From: Epiperipatus broadwayi
Lineage: Eukaryota; Onychophora; Udeonychophora; Euonychophora; Peripatidae
NCBI GenBank assembly: GCA_028023455.1
Contig: JAQFVV010012395.1
Span: forward strand, 7,633,998 to 7,697,997
Reading direction: 5' to 3'
DNA: 64,000 nucleotides
The notes beneath the pieces were generated by a model. It ran no database searches, was not told the origin of the DNA, and was given only the letters and a program-made list of their open reading frames with translations. The position numbers and the translations under genes were made by a program. Of the stretch, positions 22,241 to 34,269 are shown in pieces (the stretch's first letter is position 1; each line of letters starts with the position of its first letter).

Positions 22241-22290
22241 TCCTCACTGATGAAGGCCACAAGACAAAAACTAGTCAGGGGATATTGGAT
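22241..22290 (+). ncRNA. Hammerhead-like RNA, right arm of copy 3
   Basis: Plus strand: core CUGAUGA at 22247-22253, weakened stem II, AAAAAC, ACUAGUC with the expected cleavage C at 22276. The inner helix I TCCTCA/AGGGGA is partly kept; the outer AUCCAA half is lost at the palindrome centre. Confidence 0.6.
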
Positions 22291-22405
22291 GAGTAGGCAC
22301 TAGATGAGGATTTTATGCACAAGCCTTCTGGCATCCATTGATTACTCTAGCTTGCTGTTTGTGGCAATACGTATAGTGAGTTTTGCCTGTTTTATCATAT
22401 TTCTC

Positions 22406-24029
22406 TTATAGATATGGAAAAATGCCATTGTATATATTATAACGGTCTAAAATGCATAGTTTAACATGCAAATCACCCAAGGATAATCTACATGCAGCTT
22501 TACATTCCAACGTCATATGATCACACAATTTTTCTTTTTATATCCGCTAGAGTCAGTTAGATACAAGAGAATCTTATTATATTTTAATTACCATTATATT
22601 AGAATAAACAACAAATGCTAAATATAATGAGAAATTACTATTTGTTTACGTAAATATACACTCACAAAATAAGTAACACAATTGACTGAAATCTTCAGGA
22701 AGCATCAGTCTATTGGTCTTTTACTCGTGATTAAATTTATTATAACAATACTTACTGATCTATTGTCTTATTATACTGCTCTAGCTAGTTGATGAAAAAT
22801 TAATGTGATTAGACTGCCTCATTATGCACAGACAATATACGTTCCAATGGATCTTAATACTCTCTGAACAGATACAAACTTGCTGCACTGACTAACTGTA
22901 ACTACTAATATCTATTAATATAACAGATCACAACACAATTTTAAGATTTATTAATCTTACAAGCTTTAGCATAGGTAAAAATCATTTAATAAACTATACT
23001 ATTAACAGAACTAGACTAATATAAATCTTTTCTGACTGTAGTACTTGGAAAACTAACACTAAGCGACTCGAATAAGGGAGACAAAATATCACGTGAGCCA
23101 GATGCTTTTCAACATCTTACTAATCAAATAAATATCTCCAGATGCTTGGATAGAAATTATGCCTCTACCTGGCATTAGTGACAGAAAAGAAAGAACTAAC
23201 TGGTAAGAATTGGCGTCTACCTGGAAAATAACAATAATAAAAAAGAAGTGTTAAGGAGCAGAAATAACATCTGTATTAAACTTACATATGAAATGATCAA
23301 AGAATATATGAAACATGATATACTGCCTCTACCGAATAAATACTACTCAAATTAAGGCGCTGAATGTGAGTAGCAAGAAAACGCATCTGCTTCACACTCG
23401 TTTCTTGACAATAAAAACTTTATATATACAAAACAGCCTAAAATAATAGTACCCTACACATAAATATTCTTTTCAATACTTGCCTATTCCAGACCTGTAA
23501 GGATATTTTTCTTAAAACTGTAAACTTTTATAATTATGAAAAACAATTTTTAGTAATTGGTTTAATCTATCTATGCAGCCATTTATTTTATCCAGAAGCT
23601 ATTAATGAGTAAATTGTTTCTAATTCTTAATACATTGCAGGCTAGTGGAAATGAGCATTATTAACTCTTACTTTAAAATAATTAACAAAATAATACAAAA
23701 GAATCTTTAGCGAATGGTAAGAGTTTGCAATAATTGGTCGTTGTTTTATTAAAAATATTTCTTTTAATATTACTGAACCGTGGCATATATAATAAAATCA
23801 AGCAATCCATCACGCTTCTGATTTCTAAACATATATAAAATAAATCTAAAAATTCCAATAGAAATGAAATAAGCAGATATAGGAGGTTAAATATCTAATG
23901 TTAGTGAAATAAAGTCATAATAATATATAATTAAAGTTCATACAAATTACCTTTTCACCATTAATAGTTTAGGTTTTAAATTCAGGTAAGTGTAGACTTC
24001 TTGTGGCACAGTAGGTATAACATAGATAT
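22406..24029. other. No recognisable feature
   Basis: AT-rich intron of the LDLa gene. I found no exon, RNA gene or clear repeat boundary. Confidence 0.5.
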
Positions 24030-24330
24030 TTGAGTTGGATAGCTGGGTTTGAAGACATGCAGATGTCTGAAAATTTCAGATTTTCCTCTCAATAGATAAC
24101 TTTTAGATAAGTGCTTGGCTTTGGGTTGGTATTTTTAGATCTAGTGACTGAACCTACCCTGACACCTCTCTGAGGAGTGCCAAAGCACAAAACAATGGTC
24201 AGAGGTTTGAGGAGGGGTTCCTGACAGAGATATTTTAAGTGCTGGCTCTGGCTAAGCATTTATCACAAAGCTTGTAGAGGAATTGGCAATCCTCATTGTT
24301 TATAACATAGCTATGTTTACTGATTTTCTG
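24030..24330 (+). mobile_element. Hammerhead-carrying repeat family C, copy 1
   Basis: It aligns by eye with 44885-45190: GGATAGCTGGGTTTGAAGAC against TTAAGCTGGATTTGAAGAC, TTTTTAGATCTAGT against TATTTAGATCTAGT, then the hammerhead, then AGAGATATT and AAAGCTTGT blocks. No coding capacity. Family C is distinct in sequence from family A but has the same core order. Confidence 0.7.
24149..24218 (+). ncRNA. Hammerhead ribozyme-like RNA (family C)
   Basis: Inner helix I ACCUCU (24164-24169) pairs AGAGGU (24201-24206). Core CUGAGGA is 24170-24176. Stem II is a perfect GUGC/GCAC with tetraloop CAAA. The GAAA position reads AAAA (24189-24192). Helix III is AC/GU with loop AAUG, and cleavage base C17 is 24200. 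Outer pairing AACC/GGUU extends helix I. Everything fits except G12 changed to A, which should abolish activity in this copy. Confidence 0.8.
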
Positions 24331-25959
24331 TAAAGCTTCTATGAGATTGTTCTTGACGACTGCAACAATCTTCATTAATATGCATTTCTCCTTTATTTAA
24401 TGGACAGCATCTGACAATGTCTTTTTGAATGATGGCTGGTCTCTTTCTTAAAACTATAGATACTTTTTGAAGTTATGATCAAAACAGAATGAATGAACGT
24501 GAACAATAAAGGAGAATCAAAGCAAACAGAAGCATAAGCACAAGCATAATAATTTGATCTTCTGAAAAACCCCTACTTATAAATCACTGAGCTGCCTTAT
24601 CTGTTTTCATTGTGGTGCGATTTCAAGATCCATTCATTGGTTGTAGATTAGTCCTAACTTCGCTACGATCTGCGGCATACTGAACAATTACAGACTTTAC
24701 AAAAATTAGCTCTGAAAAAAGATTATAATAAAATAAAAGATAATGTTTTGACTAACAAAATACAATATTTATTTCCTAATTAGCCGATCTGTTTATTTAG
24801 AATTTACTCACTTTTATAAACATATCATTTCCACTCATCTAATTATAAAATCTTTACAATTGTTAATTAATAAAATATTTTGCTTTAAATTACATTAAAT
24901 TAATTTAGAATTAATGAGGCCTAATATATTTTATCCGTGCATATATATACTTTCTGCCTCGCAAAATGTTAAAAAGTGTTTAATTTAAAAATTCCTAATG
25001 ATTTTTTAAAATTATATACGTGAAGCGCATATCTATTGCTTCAATATATATATATGTCCAAATTGACAAATGTCAAATCGGTTTGCCGTTAGAAAAGTTT
25101 AAATACTGTTGAACACTGAAATATAAATATATAATCGAGTGAACCTCTGTAATTATTATAAATAATATTAAAATATTATAATTAGAGAATAAAAATAAAA
25201 TTTAATTAAATAAACCAAGTATACTTTCGATTAGCTCATAATCATGGTTAACAAATAAACAATAACAACAACAAAAACCTATAGCATTTTACCGTTAAAA
25301 AATTTTAAAAAACAATTTGTTACTTATTTGAGTGCTATTGACCCTCTGATTCATCACGTGTTCATTTGTGCAATAACCAAGCCTTCAAATTTCCTCACAA
25401 ATCACACCAACAATACCAGTATCAAATCTATGACCCAATTCCTTTTCGTGATTACAAAATGCAGATACATTTAACAAATCAGTTTAAAATTGTACCTGAT
25501 TGAATGTCGCGTCATTCTTGTTTTCATATTTACTTTCGTTTCACCATAGTATATATACAACAAAATTACTTCTAATTTTTTTTTAAAAAAGTGGTTCACT
25601 GAGGTTTCTTCAAACAGGCATAAAGTTTTATAGCTGGCCAGTTCATAGAAAACTAGCTAGTCAATTAATTATTGATGTGTAAATGGTTATCATCTATTTT
25701 AAATTATAAAGACTAAAGAACGCCCACAAAAATTCTCTCCCAGGTACAATTCTCTCCCAGGTACGAGAATATTATTGTAAATAATATATTCTTTCTCATT
25801 ATTTTTTTTGAATAGATATTATAAAAAAAGACTTTTTTCTTGCAATGGACTATTTGAGACTACATATGTCTATATATATATGCACACACATTAGTTTACA
25901 TTATAATCAATTCTAAAAATTTGAGTAAAAACTTACATGCCCACACATATTTTATTTAG
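24331..25959. other. Intronic DNA, no gene
   Basis: AT-rich. A 16-base unit (ACAATTCTCTCCCAGG) is tandemly repeated at about 25729-25762. Nothing else recognised. Confidence 0.5.
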
Positions 25960-26064
25960 ATTGTAAAGAAAATGAAGTTCGTTGCAAAAGCAATGTTTGT
26001 GCTAAGAAAGCAGACGTGTGTTTGGGCAAAGCAAAGAACTGCTCTTTGGAGTCTATTGATTGCA
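25960..26064 (+). CDS. LDLa exon 2, degenerate module
   Basis: 105 bases between TTTATTTAG and GTAAGA, phase 1 at both ends. Six cysteines with spacing 6-4-6-6-6 (CKENEVRC, CKSNVC, CAKKADVC, then CLGKAKNCSLESIDC). The last loop is two residues short and the DGSDE calcium box is replaced by SLESID, so it should keep three disulfides but not the usual calcium cage. It is separated from the next exon by only 73 bases. Splice sites and frame support it as a real exon. Confidence 0.85.
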
Positions 26065-26137
26065 GTAAGAAACTCATAATGTATTAATGATTGTTTAATT
26101 GTTAATATATGAAGTAATTAATTTTAAATGTCTCTAG

Positions 26138-26254
26138 CTAAAATGAAGTGCGACTATCCGAGATACAGATGTGCCAACGGACAATGCATTGGTGGAGATT
26201 TGAGATGTAACGGTTACAGAGAATGCGTTGATGGCAGTGATGAAATTGATTGTC
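26138..26254 (+). CDS. LDLa exon 3
   Basis: 117 bases between GTCTCTAG and GTAAGT, phase 1. A complete module with spacing 6-4-6-5-8: [22 protein letters not shown], then CNGYREC and [10 protein letters not shown]. The calcium box DGSDE is intact. Reading upstream of the acceptor gives an apparent Met, but the acceptor and frame show that this is an internal exon. Confidence 0.95.
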
Positions 26255-27071
26255 GTAAGTATTTATGTTATATATACAAAAACACTTTTAGAGAATTATT
26301 ATACATGAGTTATGTTTGTATCTACTTCTCAATTGTATCTCTACATATATTAATTTACAACTACCTTTCTATAAGGTTATTTATTTGGCAAGTATAATCT
26401 ATCTATAGTTCGTATTAAAATTTGTATCATCTATTGATATTTAAAATACTTTCGATAAAATAAATAAGATTATTAGATATATTTGTTATATATGTATATA
26501 CTTAAAATTATCGTGCATAATTTGAATGATGATGAGATGCGATGCACTGTAGTTTCTCTTTTTTCGAAGTCAGGAATTTCTAGCTACCATGTCCAGGAAA
26601 ACCTGTTAGCCATTTTCCCTTTCTTTTCCATTTCCCACCCTAAGTTTTTCCCATATTCTTCTCTATCCTGCTCCATCCCATTTCCACAACATAATCTTTA
26701 TCAACTTCATGGCCTTTATATCTAAATCCCTCTTATCGTTTCCTAAACCCAGCAGAAAACCAATAACCCACTTTCTGTATAATCACTTGGTTTATATTTA
26801 TTCTTCCATAACTTCATTATTTATACCTAACCTATGCCTAATATTTTCCATGCCTTCCTTACATGACTTGCAAACTAAATCACTCATCTTTCCCTTGATG
26901 CTAAAGATCCTGTTCGAGCCTTAAACAATAAAATACTTTCCTTGTTATTATCATAAATTAACTTGCACCCAATATTCTGTTCATTTCTATATATATTTAA
27001 ACTCTTTTTACTTTCCATATTAGTTCTCCATCTCTCCCAACACCATATTCTTTATTAATGCATCTATCCTT

Positions 27072-29940
27072 CTATCCATTCCTTGCAACTATTACACTCA
27101 ACAATTCTCCTAACACATTTTGTATAATTATACTGACAAATTCTTTATCCAAATCTTCTGCATACTGTGCCATCTTTCTCACCCATCTTGTTGCCTGCTC
27201 TTTACTCATAACCCAATTAAATACTATTTTGTCTATTTTCTTATTATCCATAAACTGCAATCTACTGAACATTTTTATTTTACTTTTTGCATTTCTCATA
27301 TAAAAACTTGACCATCCAATTTTTCTTTGAATTGTCTCCTTTTCCATCCACATATCTGTATCTAATACATGTCTTCCTACTTCTCTTTGTACTTTTTAAA
27401 GTAATCTAACATTCCTTTACTAATACATAACACATCTTTACCATATGTTAACCCTGTTACTGCCACTCCCTTCCATACAATTCTAGCTACATCATATTTA
27501 TTATATGAAAACATTGTTAATTTCTTTATCAGTCCCTTTCTTTTCTTTGCTTCATTTATCAATTTTTTTTCTATTCATCTAAACAATTTTTTTGATTATT
27601 TAAGATGATTTCCAAATAGTTGTACCTACTCACTGCACTTAACTTTACATCCCCCAATAAAAAATCTTTGTTTTCTCTTTACCCAGTATTAATCATCATT
27701 ATTTTTGATTTTTCTTTACTAAATTTAATCCTCATCTCTTTACCCACCTTTGCACATGTCCTCAGCATAAATTTTATATTTCCCTTTTTTCTGTACACAA
27801 AAAGACATAATCCACAAATAAAATACCCAATTATGTATATACTCCCTTTTCACCTATTGATGGTATCTCTATTCTTCTTCCTAATCTTTCTATTACTCTC
27901 TATTTCTCTCAAATACAATAAAATCAAAATAGGTAACATAGGGCATCATTGCTTTAGACCAATCCAATTTTTAACTTTAACTGATTTATACTTCCTAATT
28001 GATATATATAGTAATTATTTTCATACAATCTCTTAATAAGATCCACTAAAGCTCCATCTATTCCCAAATTTACTAAACTTACCCATCATCTATTTCTATT
28101 TACTCTATCACATGCCTTCTCTATATCTATAAAAGCCATATATAAGTGTCTATCTGTATTTCTACTCATAGTTATAAGTTGTGTAACTACAAATAAACTA
28201 TCTCCTATATACCTAGCTGATCGAAAACCTCCTTGCATTTCTCCCACTATATTATTCCAGCCATTTTTCAAGCCTTCCCACCACCATATATGTGAAAACT
28301 TTATATAACATTGATGTTACTGCTATCAGTCTATAATCATTTAACTTTCTATGATGCTGTAGTAACCTTACTCTTGTATTACTCCAACTATACTGAAAAT
28401 CTCTCTTCTGTGTCATCTTATTAAAACATGATAATAGGTTTAATTTTGCCCTATGTCCTAAATTCATTATATCTCTGCTGACCATCCATCTAAACCTCTT
28501 GGTGTTCCACTTTTCAACTCCTTCCCTGCCTCATTCAGTTCATTTTCTGTAAACCTAATAGCTTCATTACTATATGCTTTCATATTTGTTATCACTCTAT
28601 TCTTCACATCTAGCATCTTTTCTATATCCATCACATACTTCTTTAAGATTATCTCTAATTCTTCTCTATAGTTACTCTCTATTCCTTATCATTTAGTAAT
28701 ACTATTTCTCTCTCCTCTACATTTTTTCTTTTAATATATTTCAATTTTTTTTGCTCCCATCTCCTCCACTTTTATTTATATCCTCCAATAATTTACTATT
28801 TAATTTCATTCTCTCTATAATTATTTATTTTGGCCAACTTCTGTTTTTCTAAATGCATTTCACACTTAACATTAACATCTCTTTCTCTTTCCTTGTTCTT
28901 AATAGCACATTTATATGCATGTTTTTCCCCTCTCTTTTTACATTTTTATTAACTTTTCTACTACTTTTATTTTTCTCAATATTCTCACCTAAAATCCTAT
29001 TTGCCACTTTTTCTACTTCACCACACCAGTCCTTATATTCATTCCCAATCAACTCTTCCATGGTTTCTTTGACTTTTATTTTATATTCTTCTAGCTCAAG
29101 ATCTTTTACTATTCTTTCTAATTTTATTACTATTTCCCATCATATTTCTAACCATTTCTATTATAAAGAAATTATGACCACTATTACGTACTCTCTCTTC
29201 ATTATCAAACACTTTAATTTTCCATTCTTTATTCATTCCCTTTTTATCTACTAATACATAATCTATAGTGTGAAATATATTATTTCTAGACCATATGTAT
29301 TGTCCCTCATTAATATTTGACAAATTTCCAATGTTCAAATTTATTTTCTGACAAAAATTCTTCAAAAGCTATCCATTCTTGTTATTTGCATCATCAATTT
29401 TTTCAATATGCTCATTCACATCCTCTATAACCATTATTCTCTTCCCATTTTTTGAAGCTTTGTATATCCTTAACTAAGCATTCATATATGCTACTGTTTG
29501 ACTCCAGTGTAGTTTGTCTATCTCCAGTATCTATATACACTATAGTCATTATCCATTCTTGTGTTCCTAACCTTATTTCAAACTAGAAATGTTCTTGATA
29601 TTTAACAGTATTTAAATACCACCACCACCCATTTTTTCTTTTCTATTTATACTCTGCTATACCAACTCCTCCAGTATAGGTTCTTCTTCTCCTCTTAGAT
29701 TTGTTTCCACTACTGCTATTATCTCAAGCTCTTCATTGTAAACTGTTTATTTAATTCTAGCCATTTTTCTGGTCTCCTACCACCTTGCATATTCAAATAC
29801 CCAATTCTAACAATTTCTTCTTTCACAACTACTCCTTTATAAATTCTTTTGACTCTTTCTTCTCCATTATATTTATAAATAACTTGCTTACCATTAATTT
29901 TACAGACCCATTCCCTGTCCACATCTACATTTATATCCAA
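27072..29940 (-). pseudogene. LINE ORF2: AP-endonuclease and reverse transcriptase
   Basis: The endonuclease starts with VRIGYLNMQGGRRPEKWLEL (29830-29760), followed by an IEDVNEHIEKIDDANN-like block (about 29430) and YIWSRNNIFHTIDYVLVD (about 29290). RT blocks follow: NDYRLIAVTSMLYKVF with GRLEKWLE (about 28350-28260), EMQGGFRSARYIGDSLFVVT (about 28240), and AFIDIEKACDRVNR (about 28130). The active-site DD region near 27800 is frameshifted. The C-terminal part has VARIVWKGVAVTGLTYG and the GWSSFYMRNAKSK block (27320). Stops and shifts occur throughout, so it is not functional. Confidence 0.87.
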
Positions 29941-29959
29941 ATCAGTTATCCTTTGATTC

Positions 29960-30960
29960 TTTTTTAAATCCTGTTTATTCTTCTTTCTGATAACACACCC
30001 CCTTTATAAGTTTCCTGACCTATATTCAAATTCCCTAAAATTTTACTTCCTTGTTTTGCTAATTGCAATCCATCTTTACTATATTCTTCCTTCTTACTAA
30101 TAAAAGAATCTCACACAACCACAAACATGGCATGATTTCTCTCACACAATTTTTCCAATTTCTCATTTATAGATCATGCCCTAACTAACATATATCTCTT
30201 GTCAAATCTTGGTAATAATCCAACTATTCCTACTCTTCCTTTAATCTTACTCAAATTACTAATCAATTCTTTGTACTCATCTATTACTCTATCTGAAGGA
30301 TCTGATAAAATTATTTGTCCCTACCAAACATACAAATCTCTACTTCCTTGCTTTTTTTTACCTTATCTGTAACATCACTAATTCTAGCTCCAGGCAGACA
30401 TATTCTTATATACCTGCTTCTATTTTCCCTTGCAATTATATCTTCACATTCTCTAATTAGCAAATCTCCTATCAATATGTCTCATAGTTTACTTTCCCTT
30501 CCACCTTCTGGACTTCATTATCTACTTCTTTCTTATCATTCCTATTCAATAATTTCTTTTCTCACACTTCATCTCTAATGATTTTGATTTTGCTTCTACA
30601 TCCTTTACCTCTTCCTCTATCTTACTTATTCTTTGGCTAACCATTTCCATTGCTCTACTTATTTTTCCATTTATATCTCTTGTTATTTCTCTGAATACGT
30701 TCTCTAACTTATCTTCCTCAACTACATTTTTCTCCATTTCTCCTGATTTTCTCTTTAAACTATCAACACTTAGAAAACACTTTTATCACATTTACACACT
30801 GTCTACATAGCCTTAAACCTGTTACATTCTTCCTAGTCTTATTGAAGCATTTCAAATGATAAACCCCTTCATAAATGATAAACCACAGCACATCTAATTT
30901 CTTTCTGACCATTTTATATGCATTGTGGGAGACAAGTGCCATTCATATTCCTTATTTTTC
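29960..30960 (-). pseudogene. LINE ORF1: zinc finger, coiled coil and SGNH-hydrolase-like domain
   Basis: From 30930 down: an H..C, C..C pattern (GVYHLKCF, CRQC), then an acidic coiled coil (30737-30546, EKLENVFREITRD-type residues with ISKIEEEVKD), then ILIGDLLIRECEDI with ICLPGARISDVTDKVKK, VEICMFG, GRVGIVGLLPRFDKRYMLV, AMFVVV and DGLQLAKQGSKILGNL. The order matches SGNH/GDSL-type esterases found in CR1/L2 ORF1. The usual nucleophile Ser is Leu here (GDLL for GDSL), and the usual DGLH is DGLQ, so catalysis is lost in this copy. Several stops are present. Confidence 0.75.
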
Positions 30961-31262
30961 AAGTCCCCTACTCTATATTTAACTCTGATTCCTCTCCTAT
31001 TCTTCAAACCCCTTTATACAAAGAAGAAAAACTTTACTTTCTTTCTATGTCGATTGATAAACAAGTGTTCTCCAGCTTAAGGCATCAAAGTGTTATCTTC
31101 TTTTTTAAATAAATCACTTCCTTTCTTAAATTTAAAAAAAATCTTTAGTAACAAAATTACTAAAAACCAATTAATCTTACATACAAGTTAGTTATAAAGC
31201 CTCCTTACAGTATCACCACCACACAAAAAAATTTTTTTTTACTTCTATTTTTTCTTTTTTTT

Positions 31263-31358
31263 AAGTGTCATAGCATCGGCCGGGATGCGAACCCACAACC
31301 CGGGCAACTGCCTGCAAGTGCAAGGCAGTCACACTGACCTCTCGATCACCAATGCAAG
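31263..31358 (-). mobile_element. tRNA-derived SINE, copy 1
   Basis: On the minus strand an A-box-like TGGTGATCGAGAGG (31338-31351) precedes B box GGTTCGCATCC (31283-31293). Between them a hairpin pairs ACTGCC with GGCAGT. The body ends GATGCTATGACA and an A-rich tail lies on its 3' side. This GC-rich patch stands out from its surroundings. A related copy is at 56288-56395. Confidence 0.8.
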
Positions 31359-32218
31359 ACTATTTTTAAAATGGTGTAACAAAACACTTGCAGAATTTTA
31401 TCAAAATTCTTTATGATCTTTCTTTCCAAATTCAATTAAAACCATCTTTCTTGACCCCCAATTTTCTATCCACTTTCACACAACATGTACACAATTTTCA
31501 CAGTAATCAATTTCTTGAAAATAATCACTAAAAATAAATAAACTTTAACTTATCTTGCAGAGTAAAATAACTATGTAAGTACAGCAAGAATATTTGTGAA
31601 TAATGACTAGTTCTTTCTGATGGCTTAATTCTGAAACCATCTATGAAAGTTTCACATCGACAATATCATATAAATCATTAGGGTATTTTTGTAATTTTAC
31701 CTAATCTTTGTATATGTGTATATTGTGCATCTAATCTGTAAATAAAACATTTAAATAAGAATATATGTAATTTATACTGAAAATCCTCTGGAGGTTTGAT
31801 AATTAATTAATGGGTTTTGTATGTTTTATTTCTTTTAATAGGTAAATGCCATGAATCTAATGTATACCGTTATTGATATTTTATGTTATATACAAATTTG
31901 ATTTATGTATTGAATAATCTATGTTTTGTAACACACACATAGATATAAATGTTTGTGTGTAAAAAAATAATTTAACATTATTATTTTTAATCAGACTTTT
32001 CTAAATGTTAGCGTAAATGTTTGTTAGTGAATAGTAATATTTTCAATTTTTTTGTTGAATTTGTATATTGACATTGTTTCAACTTCTTAATATAAGGAAT
32101 TTGTCTTATTTGACAAATGTATAAATCAGATATGAGGATGTATTATTGAATATGAAAAAATACAATGTTAATTATAGTACAATAAAACAATGAAAGTGAT
32201 ATAAAATCAAAATAATAT
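31359..32218. other. Intronic DNA, no gene
   Basis: AT-rich; one short LDLa-like fragment near 31854 is discussed under rejected items. Confidence 0.5.
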
Positions 32219-32478
32219 CACATGATTCCAAACCATACAATGCTTTTTACGAGCAAACTATTCATACTACTCCAGTTCTGCCATTTTATTGCACTAGATC
32301 CAGGTACCAAAGTCCTTACTGATGAAGACCAAAGACTAGAGTTTAATCTGAAGATATGAATAAAGGACAGTACTGAGTAGGGATTTAATAAGCACTAAAC
32401 GGTACTAACACCATTGATTACTCAATCATACAACAGATGGCAGAACTTGAGCAGTACAAATGGAGTTTTTCCTGAAGT
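32219..32478 (+). mobile_element. Foldback family A, divergent copy
   Basis: Starts CACATGATTCC like family A, has inverted ends (GAGCAAACTATTC against the GGAGTTTTTCC end) and a centre reading ACTGATGAAGACC where copy 1 has ACTGACGAAGGCC. AGATCC is also kept upstream. The GAAAC and GUC parts are mutated (GAGUUUAAUC). An old, probably inactive member 56 bases upstream of LDLa exon 4. Confidence 0.6.
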
Positions 32479-32534
32479 ATTATTAAAATAAAATTTATAA
32501 TTTTTAATTAGAGCTTATGTTGTGTTTATTAAAG

Positions 32535-32648
32535 CATGTGACCCAGACTCTCTAATGTGTGATGGAGGCTTGTGCAAAATCAGAGCATCTGTGTGGTGCA
32601 ACTTTTTCCCTGACTGTGATGATGGTCAAGATGAACCTGAAAACTGTA
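32535..32648 (+). CDS. LDLa exon 4
   Basis: 114 bases between TTTATTAAAG and GTAAGT, phase 1. One module with spacing 6-4-7-5-9 (CDPDSLMC, CDGGLC, CKIRASVWC, CNFFPDC, CDDGQDEPENC). The acidic DxQDE box replaces DxSDE but keeps the Asp and Glu that coordinate calcium. Confidence 0.94.
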
Positions 32649-33430
32649 GTAAGTAACCAAACTATTTTTTCATCTTTATTACAATTAAGAATATATAATT
32701 GCAGGTGGGGAAAATAAATAGCATACAAATTTCATAAGAGTCAAATTCAATTGCTGTATTACAAAATTACATATCTCAAGTTGAAGTAACACAAATACTT
32801 TTCTACCTTTTATTTAATCTGCATTTGTCAGCAAGTAAACAATCTACCTTTATTTGAGATTTATTCATGTGAGTATAAATATCAATGAATATAAATGATA
32901 ATAAAAAATGCATCACCAGACATCATGCAAACTCCAAATTAATTTATGGAGACTCAGCATTCCCAGTAAGTAGCATTGGTTACAGTAGTAATCCATTAGA
33001 AGACATCTTTAATTCTTAGCATGATATTCACGCTAAGACAAAATAATAGCTTTTGAGTGCTGGATATATGAGTAAATCATTAAGTGATGATTTAGCTTGA
33101 AAATTTGTAATTTTTTATTTTCAACGAAATGAATTTAGGAATTTACTTTATGATTCTGGAAGACAAAAATAGGATATAAAAACATTTCAAACAATGCAAG
33201 AATTATTTCTGTATAATATTTTATTTAGATAATTGATTAGGCAGAATATGATCTAGCAGTCTAAAATCTTTTAAATTAATTAGGAAATCCTTAGCATCCT
33301 AAAAGAGATTCCAAACTTTATACAAAATTTCAATTATAATTTGTGAGCATGGTTTAAAAGTACAAAAAATCCAATGCTTTTATCGTTACAGTGCATATAG
33401 CAATTAATTCATTTCTAAACTACATTTATT
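32649..33430. other. Intronic DNA, no feature recognised
   Basis: AT-rich; nothing supported. Confidence 0.5.
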
Positions 33431-33628
33431 ATTCGCATGATCGCCTTTTCATATGCTTACACATGCTGTTAATAAGAGCACCAAACTCTCCATACAGTAG
33501 TACCACCCAATGCAAGCCTGTTGGATAAGTAGGCACTAGATAGGGGTTTTATGCACAAATCTTCCTGCATCCATTGCTTATGAAGGATTGCACTTGATGG
33601 CACTACTGTGTGGGGAGTTTGGTACTCT
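33431..33628 (+). mobile_element. Foldback family A, copy with deleted centre
   Basis: Inverted ends ACCAAACTCTCCATACAGTA (33480-33499) and TACTGTGTGGGGAGTTTGGT bracket the block GGATAAGTAGGCACTAGAT, GGGGTTTTATGCACAA and CATCCATTG, which match copies 1 and 3. The left half of the hammerhead is gone. Confidence 0.7.
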
Positions 33629-34269
33629 TATTTTTTTTAGATTTCTTTCACTTCCAGGTAGATAGAGAGATCTCTTAACTAAGACTGATTAAACATACAA
33701 TATTAGCCAAGTTGAAACTTCTGTTATAAATTCAACAGAATTCACTAAAGACTGTACTGTCTCAAGTAAAAATCATAACCAAGGGCTCCTAGACATGTAA
33801 TTCAGACCACAACATTATTTTCTTAGTCCCCAAGTGCTTATACTATAAAAGTAAAAAAAAACAAAACAGAAAGAAGTTAGAATTTCTATCATATAATTAA
33901 AAGATTAGAATATGGATGCACAAATATCCCATTATATTGTCACTTTTAGTATTCTAACATATAAGCAGTGACATGAGAAACTGAAGATGATTGGAATGTA
34001 AATGAAAAAAAAATGGAAAAAAATTGTTTATATCAAAAACAGTATCTTGCTCTTGATAATCTAGTATGTCATTTTATAATCTAGTAGGCACTTGGTAGTC
34101 TTGGCAGTTATGTAATTAGTCATAATATCTGAAAGTCAATCCACAATTCTCTATCTGTGGACCTTGTTAGTAACTTGAGTATAGCATGTAACATATAATT
34201 ATTTATATATTTGTGTGCATATATGTATGGGTATTTGAATAAGAGTCATCCATATATAAATTTTTCATT
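33629..34269. other. Intronic DNA, no feature recognised
   Basis: AT-rich; nothing supported. Confidence 0.5.

Larger units (their letters stand above)
21996..22405. mobile_element. Foldback family A, copy 3, full palindrome with 14-bp target duplication
   Basis: The duplication TTATCATATTTCTC is at 21996-22009 and 22392-22405. The insert has two arms of about 185 bp meeting near 22222; each carries a hammerhead-like unit, one per strand. The left end keeps the one-sided extension starting CACATGACCACCACC. The arms are nearly identical, so this is a young or gene-converted palindrome. Confidence 0.88.
26536..30960 (-). mobile_element. CR1/L2-like LINE, nearly full length, inactive
   Basis: Minus-strand element of about 4.4 kb. 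From its 5' end (about 30960) it has a zinc-finger/coiled-coil/SGNH-hydrolase ORF1 and then an endonuclease-RT ORF2. The 3' end near 26536 is shared with the fragment that ends at 60956 (ATGCGATGCACT against ATGCGATACACT). An esterase-like ORF1 is known from CR1 and L2 LINEs, which is why I place it there. It sits antisense in the intron between LDLa exons 3 and 4. Confidence 0.85.

Noticed and set aside
31854-31889. LDLa-like start (KCHESNVYR) after an AG
   Set aside because: It ends in a stop after eleven codons and has no donor; at best a dead exon fragment.
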